DNA from: CALMEC01 sp964393105
GTDB taxonomy: Bacteria; Actinomycetota; Thermoleophilia; Miltoncostaeales; Miltoncostaeaceae
Assembly (NCBI GenBank): GCA_964393105.1
Contig: CAYMSM010000069.1
Location: 1-36,077, forward strand
DNA: 36,077 bases
Direction of reading: 5' to 3'
A program made the translations under genes and the position numbers. This document shows, one piece after another, positions 31,919 to 36,077 of this stretch. Positions within the stretch are counted from its first letter, which is position 1. Every line of letters begins with the position of its first letter. The notes below the pieces were generated by a model. That model was not told where the DNA came from, did not search any database, and saw only the letters and a list, made by a program, of their open reading frames with translations.

Positions 31919-32584
31919 TCATGCGGCTCGGTGATGGTTGGTGGGCGTGTCGGCGAGCCGCCATTCGGGCCAGCCCTCCTTCAGGCGCCGCGCCCTGTGG
32001 CCCGCAGCACGTACCTGGCGGACGGCGTCGTGCGCGTAGGCGCAGAAGGGGCCGCGGCAGTAGGCCACGACCTCGCGGCCGGCCGGTAGCTCCGCCAGCC
32101 GCTCCTGAAGCTCCTCGAGCGGGATCGACCGCGCACCGTCGATGTGTCCGGCCGCATACTCCTGCGCGGGGCGTACGTCGACGAGGACGACGTCGCCCTT
32201 GCCCATCCGGGCGATCAGCTCGTCGCGGCCGATCACCTCGACGTCCTCGCCGAGGTAGTCGCGCGCGGCGCGCTCGACCTCGCCCAGTCGCGCGAGCGAT
32301 GCGTCGCGCAGCGCCAGCCACAGGGCGAGCACCTCGTTGCCGGCGAGGGCGTAGCGCACCCTGGTTCCCTCACGTGTGCGGGTGACCATCCCCGCCGCGT
32401 GCAAGGCCTGCAGGTGTTGGGAGGTATTCGCCGTCGACAGGTCGCTCGCGCGTCCGAGCTCGTCGACGGTCCGCGAGGCCTGGGCGAGCAGGTCGAGCAG
32501 CTCGAGCCGCCGCGGGCTGGCGAAGGCCTTGCCCATCAGCGCGATCGCCTCGAAGAGCGAGTTCTTCTCGTGGCGGGAACCCAT
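31919..32584 (-). CDS. ArsR-family HTH / rhodanese fusion regulator
   Basis: The 221-residue protein has an ArsR winged helix at about residues 18-95 ('ASPRRLELLDLLAQASRTVD', recognition region 'STANTSQHLQALHAAGMV'). A rhodanese domain spans about 115-210, with active-site C176 and C181 in 'YCRGPFCAYAHDA'. The HTH part has no Cys, so it cannot use the two-Cys switch of BigR/SqrR; sensing by persulfidation of the rhodanese Cys is inferred. It is divergent from the MBL-MFS pair over a shared 70-bp control region, so it likely represses both directions. The methyltransferase starts 46 bp after its stop. Confidence 0.85.
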   Translation of the reverse strand: MGSRHEKNSLFEAIALMGKAFASPRRLELLDLLAQASRTVDELGRASDLSTANTSQHLQALHAAGMVTRTREGTRVRYALAGNEVLALWLALRDASLARLGEVERAARDYLGEDVEVIGRDELIARMGKGDVVLVDVRPAQEYAAGHIDGARSIPLEELQERLAELPAGREVVAYCRGPFCAYAHDAVRQVRAAGHRARRLKEGWPEWRLADTPTNHHRAA

Positions 32585-32586
32585 CC

Positions 32587-32620
32587 TTGATATTCAATAG
32601 ATCAAACGATAACTTGTCAA
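32587..32620. promoter_or_regulatory. Divergent promoter/operator of the rhodanese regulator and MBL genes
   Basis: TTGAT-N9-ATCAA (32587-32605) is an ArsR-type inverted repeat. On the minus strand TTGACA (a perfect -35) occupies 32615-32620, with the -10 falling in the palindrome (TTGAAT at 17 bp) and transcription starting at or near the ATG. On the plus strand TTGATA is a possible -35. A repressor here would silence both genes. Confidence 0.55.
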
Positions 32621-32654
32621 TAGGGGTAATGAACGCGACCCCCTGGAGGCAGGC

Positions 32655-33416
32655 GTGTACTTCCGACAGCTGCTGAACGACGAGACCGCCTGCGCGTCAT
32701 ACCTGCTCGGGTGCAAGACACACGGCGTCTTCGCGGTCGTCGACCCGCACGTCGCCCTCGTTGACGAGTACATCGCGCTCGCCGACGGCCAGGGCGCCGC
32801 CATCGTCGCGGTCTTCGACACCCACCTGCAGGCCGACCACGTCTCGGGCCTGCCCGAGCTCGTCGCACGGACCGGGGCTACGGCATACCTGCCCGACGGC
32901 GCCGGCGTCGACTTCGAACACCACCCGTTGCGCGACAACGAGACGGTCACGCTCGGCAACACACAGATCGAGGCGATCGCCACGCCCGGCCACGCGCTCG
33001 CCCACCACGCCTACCTGGTCACCGACCACACGCGCAGCGACGAGCCGTGGCTGGTCCTCACCGGGGACGCGCTGCTGGTCGGCGACGCCGGCCGGCCCGA
33101 CCTCCACGCCCACGGCGACCACAACGTCGCGCAGATGGCCCGCATCTTGTACCGATCACTGACGGAACGGCTACTGACGCTGCCCGACCACCTCCTGCTC
33201 TACCCGTCGCACTACTCCGGCTCGGTGTGCGGGCGCGGGCTGTCGTCCAACCCGATCTCGACGATCGGCTTCGAACGTCGTCACAACCCTGCACTGCAAC
33301 TCGACTCCGAGGACGCGTTCGTGCAGGCGCTGATCCGCGACATCCCACCCGTGCCCGATGAACAGGTAGCGATCGTCGCCGCCAACCGCCGCGGCGAGAC
33401 AATCGCCTCGGCATGA
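32655..33416 (+). CDS. Metallo-beta-lactamase-fold hydrolase, persulfide-dioxygenase-like
   Basis: The 253-residue protein belongs to the ETHE1/BigR-associated Blh branch: 'FDTHLQADHVSG', 'TPGHALAHHAYLV', 'LTGDALLVGDAGRPDL' and 'LLYPSHYSGSVCG' give H57, D61, H62, H113, D138 and H186. The second His of HxHxDH is Gln59, so metal binding probably resembles the mononuclear-iron persulfide dioxygenases or is altered. 'GDAGRPDL' is the ETHE1 signature. It likely oxidises glutathione- or other low-molecular persulfide to sulfite, matching the rhodanese regulator next door. The GTG start has GGAGG; the stop overlaps the MFS gene (ATGA). Confidence 0.82.
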   Translation: MYFRQLLNDETACASYLLGCKTHGVFAVVDPHVALVDEYIALADGQGAAIVAVFDTHLQADHVSGLPELVARTGATAYLPDGAGVDFEHHPLRDNETVTLGNTQIEAIATPGHALAHHAYLVTDHTRSDEPWLVLTGDALLVGDAGRPDLHAHGDHNVAQMARILYRSLTERLLTLPDHLLLYPSHYSGSVCGRGLSSNPISTIGFERRHNPALQLDSEDAFVQALIRDIPPVPDEQVAIVAANRRGETIASA

Positions 33417-34690
33417 CCCCGGTCAGGCTGGGGCTGCGCGCGAACGCGGCGCAGTTCACGCTGCTCGTCGGCCTCAACGCGCTCGTCGGGGCGATGGTCG
33501 GTCTTGAGCGCAGCGTGCTGCCGCTGATCGGCGAGCGTGACTTCGGGCTCACCTCGAACACAGCGATCCTCGCCTTCGTGCTCGCCTTCGGGGTCGCCAA
33601 GGCCTGTACCAACCTCGCCGCCGGCGAGCTCGCCGAACGGGTCGGCCGCAAGCGGCTGCTCGTGATCGGTTGGCTCGTCGCGCTGCCCGTGCCTCTGCTG
33701 ATCGGTCTCGCCCCGACGTGGGGGTTCGTGATCGCCGCCAACGTACTGCTCGGTGTCAACCAGGGCCTTGCCTGGTCGATGACCGTCGTGATGAAGATCG
33801 ACCTCGCCGGGCCCGCCCGGCGGGGTCTGGCGCTTGGGCTCAATGAGGCCGCCGGCTACCTCGGTGTCGCCGCCGCCGCCTTCGCGACCGGGGCGCTCGC
33901 GGCGACCTACGCACCGCGAACCGTCGTTTGGGTCGGCGCGGCGGCCATCGCCGGCGTCGGCCTCATCATCTCGGTCCTGTTCGTCCGCGACACCGGCGCG
34001 CACGTCGCCCTCGAGCAACAATCCCACGCCCACCGCGCTCACGAGACCCCCCACAACCTCCGCACCGCCTTCGCCCACGCGTCGCTGCACGACCCGGTGC
34101 TGCGCGCCTGCAACCAGGCCGGACTCGTCAACAACCTCAACGACGCCCTCGCCTGGGGCCTCGTGCCGCTCTACCTCGCGGCACACGGCGCCACAGTCCA
34201 CCAGATCGCGATCGTCGCAGCCGCCTACCCCGTCGTGTGGGGCGCCGGCCAGCTCCTGACCGGCTGGGCCTCGGACCACCTCGGACGTAAGCCGCTGATC
34301 ACAGCCGGCATGCTCGTCCAAGCCGGCGCGCTCGGCCTGCTCGTCGCCGGCTCAGGCGCCTTCACCTCCTCGCTCCTCGCCGCTCTGTTGCTCGGCGCGG
34401 GCACCGCCATGGTCTACCCGACCCTGATCGCCGCCGTCTCCGACGCCGCCCAACCACGAGACCGCGCACGGATCATCGGCGTGTACCGGTTCTGGCGCGA
34501 CGCCGGCTTCGCGGTCGGCGCCCTCATCGCCGGTATCGGCGCCGACCTCGCCTCACCCGCCGCCGCGATCACGATCGTCGCCGCGCTCACCGCCACGAGC
34601 GGCCTCATCGTCGTCGCGACGTCTTGGCGCGCGACGCCGATCGCGCACCGGAGGACGCTCCTCGAGGAGACCGTCGATCACCACAGCTGA
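33413..34690 (+). CDS. MFS transporter
   Basis: The 425-residue protein has 12 predicted helices and the MFS A-motif 'GELAERVGRKRLLVIG' after helix 2, repeated in the second half as 'GWASDHLGRKPLITAG'. The central loop is His-rich ('HAHRAHETPHNL'). The substrate is unknown. Being coupled to the MBL enzyme and under the same ArsR-rhodanese control, export of a sulfur oxyanion (sulfite or thiosulfate) or a metalloid product is possible, but this is inference. Confidence 0.85.
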   Translation: MTPVRLGLRANAAQFTLLVGLNALVGAMVGLERSVLPLIGERDFGLTSNTAILAFVLAFGVAKACTNLAAGELAERVGRKRLLVIGWLVALPVPLLIGLAPTWGFVIAANVLLGVNQGLAWSMTVVMKIDLAGPARRGLALGLNEAAGYLGVAAAAFATGALAATYAPRTVVWVGAAAIAGVGLIISVLFVRDTGAHVALEQQSHAHRAHETPHNLRTAFAHASLHDPVLRACNQAGLVNNLNDALAWGLVPLYLAAHGATVHQIAIVAAAYPVVWGAGQLLTGWASDHLGRKPLITAGMLVQAGALGLLVAGSGAFTSSLLAALLLGAGTAMVYPTLIAAVSDAAQPRDRARIIGVYRFWRDAGFAVGALIAGIGADLASPAAAITIVAALTATSGLIVVATSWRATPIAHRRTLLEETVDHHS

Positions 34691-35182
34691 GGGCGATCGG
34701 ATCCGCGCCGACGACGCCGCCTCCGAGACGCAGCTGGGCGCGTGAGCGTGAGCTTGTACGCGTGACCTCTCTCGATTTCCAGCCGATGGTCGCCCTCATG
34801 GCTCGCGGTGGCATCCGGAACGATCGCTGACGCATGTCTTGTGATCGCGATCGATGTTCGGGCGCTGGGCGACGACCCTCGGATCGAACGGACGATAACG
34901 GCCGCCGGGTTGTTCCTCGACCCGTTGGCGAACCAACCCGGAACCTGGATCAGATCTCGGAGCGGCAGGACAACACGCGGCGGCTGATCGACAAGGACGA
35001 TCGCCTCGCGCATCGCGTCGACAACGGAGACCCGGCGAGGTTGACACAGAGGGCCATCCCACGGAGGATCGCCTTCTCGGAGCCAACGCTCGGCGTCGCG
35101 TCCACCGGCCCGGCACCTATTCGGACCAGGCGCCGAATGACAGCCTGCGAGGTGCAACACCGCAAATTGGGGGGAGGAAGCG
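34691..35182. other. Gene-poor stretch, no supported gene
   Basis: About 490 bases without a convincing coding sequence. A 48-codon plus-strand frame at 34841-34987 ('VIAIDVRALGDDPRIERTIT') reads protein-like but has no ribosome site or partner, so it could be a fragment. The last 20 bases hold the GGGAGGAAG ribosome site of the next gene. Confidence 0.4.
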
Positions 35183-35578
35183 ATGGCCGAGAACGTCGAG
35201 ATTCTCCGGGGCGCCTACGCGGCGTTCGGCCGGGGCGACATGGAGGGAGTGACGGACACCTGGGAGACGGACATCGAGTTCACGGGGCCGAACAGCTCCC
35301 GCATGCCGGGAGCGGGCCCGCATCGCGGCAAGGAGGAGGTGGCTCGCGTGTTCAGCGGGATGAGGGACCGGTGGGAGGGCCTGGTGCTCTCGCCCGACGA
35401 GTTCGTGGAGCAGGCCGGAACGGTCGTCGTCCTCGGTCACATGGAGGGCCGCGCCAGGGCCACGGGCACGGACGTCAAGGTGCCCTTCGTGCACGTTTGG
35501 AGGATGCGGGAGGGGAAGGTCCGCCGCGGCCAGGCGCTCACGGACACGGCGGTCGTCGCCGACGCGTTGGGCGCCTAA
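35183..35578 (+). CDS. SnoaL-like (NTF2-fold) protein
   Basis: The 131-residue protein is a typical SnoaL-like polyketide-cyclase fold: 'VEILRGAYAAFGRGDMEGVT', 'DIEFTGPNSSRMPGAGPHRG', 'VARVFSGMRDRWEG' and 'VPFVHVWRMREGKVRRGQAL'. Members are small-molecule hydrolases, isomerases or simple binders; substrate unknown. Strong GGGAGGAAG ribosome site before the ATG. It lies 59 bp upstream of the broken FAD-linked oxidase, and the pair recurs as a theme of oxidase plus SnoaL cyclase (inference). Confidence 0.8.
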   Translation: MAENVEILRGAYAAFGRGDMEGVTDTWETDIEFTGPNSSRMPGAGPHRGKEEVARVFSGMRDRWEGLVLSPDEFVEQAGTVVVLGHMEGRARATGTDVKVPFVHVWRMREGKVRRGQALTDTAVVADALGA

Positions 35579-35637
35579 GGGGTCCAGAAGGACCGGCGCA
35601 AAAGGGCGCAACCCTGTCCATGACCTTGGAGGCGGAG

Positions 35638-36077
35638 ATGCCAGCGACCGCGATCACCGGCGACCGGCTTGCCGAGTTCGCCGCCGGCTTGGCGGGGGAG
35701 GTGCTCGCACCGGGCGACGCCGGGTACGACGAGCGACGGCGGATCCACAACGGGTGATCGATCGTCGGCCGGGGCTCATCGCCCGCTGCCGTGGCACCGC
35801 CGACATCGCCGATGCCATCGCGCTGGCCCGCGACTGCGACCTGGAGATCTCCGTCCGGGGCGGCGGGCACAACGTCGCGGGGCGGGCGGTGACGGACGGC
35901 GGCGTCATGATCGACCTCTCGCTCATGAGAGGCATCCACGTCGATCCGGCCGCGCGCACCGCGCGCGCGCAGGGCGGCTGCGTCTGGAGTGAGCTCAACC
36001 GGGAGACCGCGCTGCACGGCCTTGCGGTGACAGGCGGTGCCGTCTCGACGACCGGCATCGCAGGGTTTACGCTCGGG
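35638..36077 (+). pseudogene. Frameshifted, truncated FAD-linked oxidase (berberine-bridge type)
   Basis: The first frame (ATG 35638, GGAGG site) reads 'ITGDRLAEFAAGLAGEVLAP' and then 'GYDERRRIHNG' to TGA at 35755-35757. The family continues in the +1 frame as 'VIDRRPGLIARCRGTADI', 'RGGGHNVAGRAVTDGG' and 'DPAARTARAQGG', open to the window end. The missing base falls exactly at 'HNG(M/V)IDRRP', so a one-base deletion is likely. The His of 'GGGHNVAG' normally binds FAD covalently. The second frame also has a GTG at 35754-35756, making a GTGA overlap, so split translation by coupling is the alternative. The 3' part is outside the window. Confidence 0.7.

Noticed and set aside
35755..35757. TGA in the FAD-linked oxidase as another selenocysteine site
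   Set aside because: The family continues in a different frame after this TGA, so it is a frameshift and not recoding.
1..36077. CRISPR arrays, tRNA, rRNA, prophage or full insertion sequence
   Set aside because: No regularly spaced repeats, cloverleaf or rRNA-like segments, integrase or transposase genes were seen.

Overview
The window is high-GC bacterial DNA with dense, often overlapping genes, many GTG starts, 'AGCGDDD' lipoprotein signal peptides and a DUF6325-like/SHOCT gene pair. This style points to an actinobacterium, probably class Thermoleophilia (Solirubrobacterales or relatives). That placement is inferred from gene style; no rRNA or tRNA gene was seen.

Region 1 (1-8.8 kb) holds the 5' end of a small zinc-ribbon-like gene, a SpoIID/LytB-domain protein, and a minus-strand group resembling the Wbp pathway for UDP-ManNAc(3NAc)A: a WbpA-type dehydrogenase, a WbpB-type oxidoreductase and a WbpD-type acetyltransferase in GTGA-overlapping order, followed by a LivK-like lipoprotein. 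A membrane protein separates these from a WbpI-type 2-epimerase coupled to a ccdA-like gene. The WbpE aminotransferase is not in the window.

Region 2 (8.9-17.5 kb) is housekeeping and envelope genes: a small ABM-like protein, a two-subunit 2-oxoacid:ferredoxin oxidoreductase (korAB), an RDD protein, a K+ channel, a YihY/BrkB protein whose N-terminus is split by a frame change, the DUF6325-like/SHOCT pair and a nitrilase.

Region 3 (17.5-25.4 kb) is amino-acid uptake: livK with a structured leader facing livFGMH, then a polar amino-acid ABC transporter. The solute-binding gene and permease gene of that transporter are separated by a 162-bp MITE-like element with 15-bp terminal inverted repeats and a TTA target duplication.

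Region 4 (25.6-31 kb) has a CYTH-like/Ppx-GppA fusion, a decayed gene, and a copper island (two or three tiny membrane proteins, CopA ATPase, CsoR) with two CsoR-type operators, one placed inside the copA promoter.

Region 5 (31-34.7 kb) is a sulfur/metalloid-type island: an ArsR-HTH/rhodanese fusion regulator, a divergent metallo-beta-lactamase (persulfide-dioxygenase-like) gene and an MFS transporter, plus an ArsM/UbiE-like methyltransferase. The methyltransferase has an in-frame TGA exactly where its family carries a Cys. The coding frame continues intact for 59 codons, and a bacterial SECIS-like hairpin lies just downstream of the TGA. It is a strong selenoprotein candidate and the most interesting object here.

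The window ends with a SnoaL-like protein and a frameshifted, truncated FAD-linked (berberine-bridge type) oxidase.
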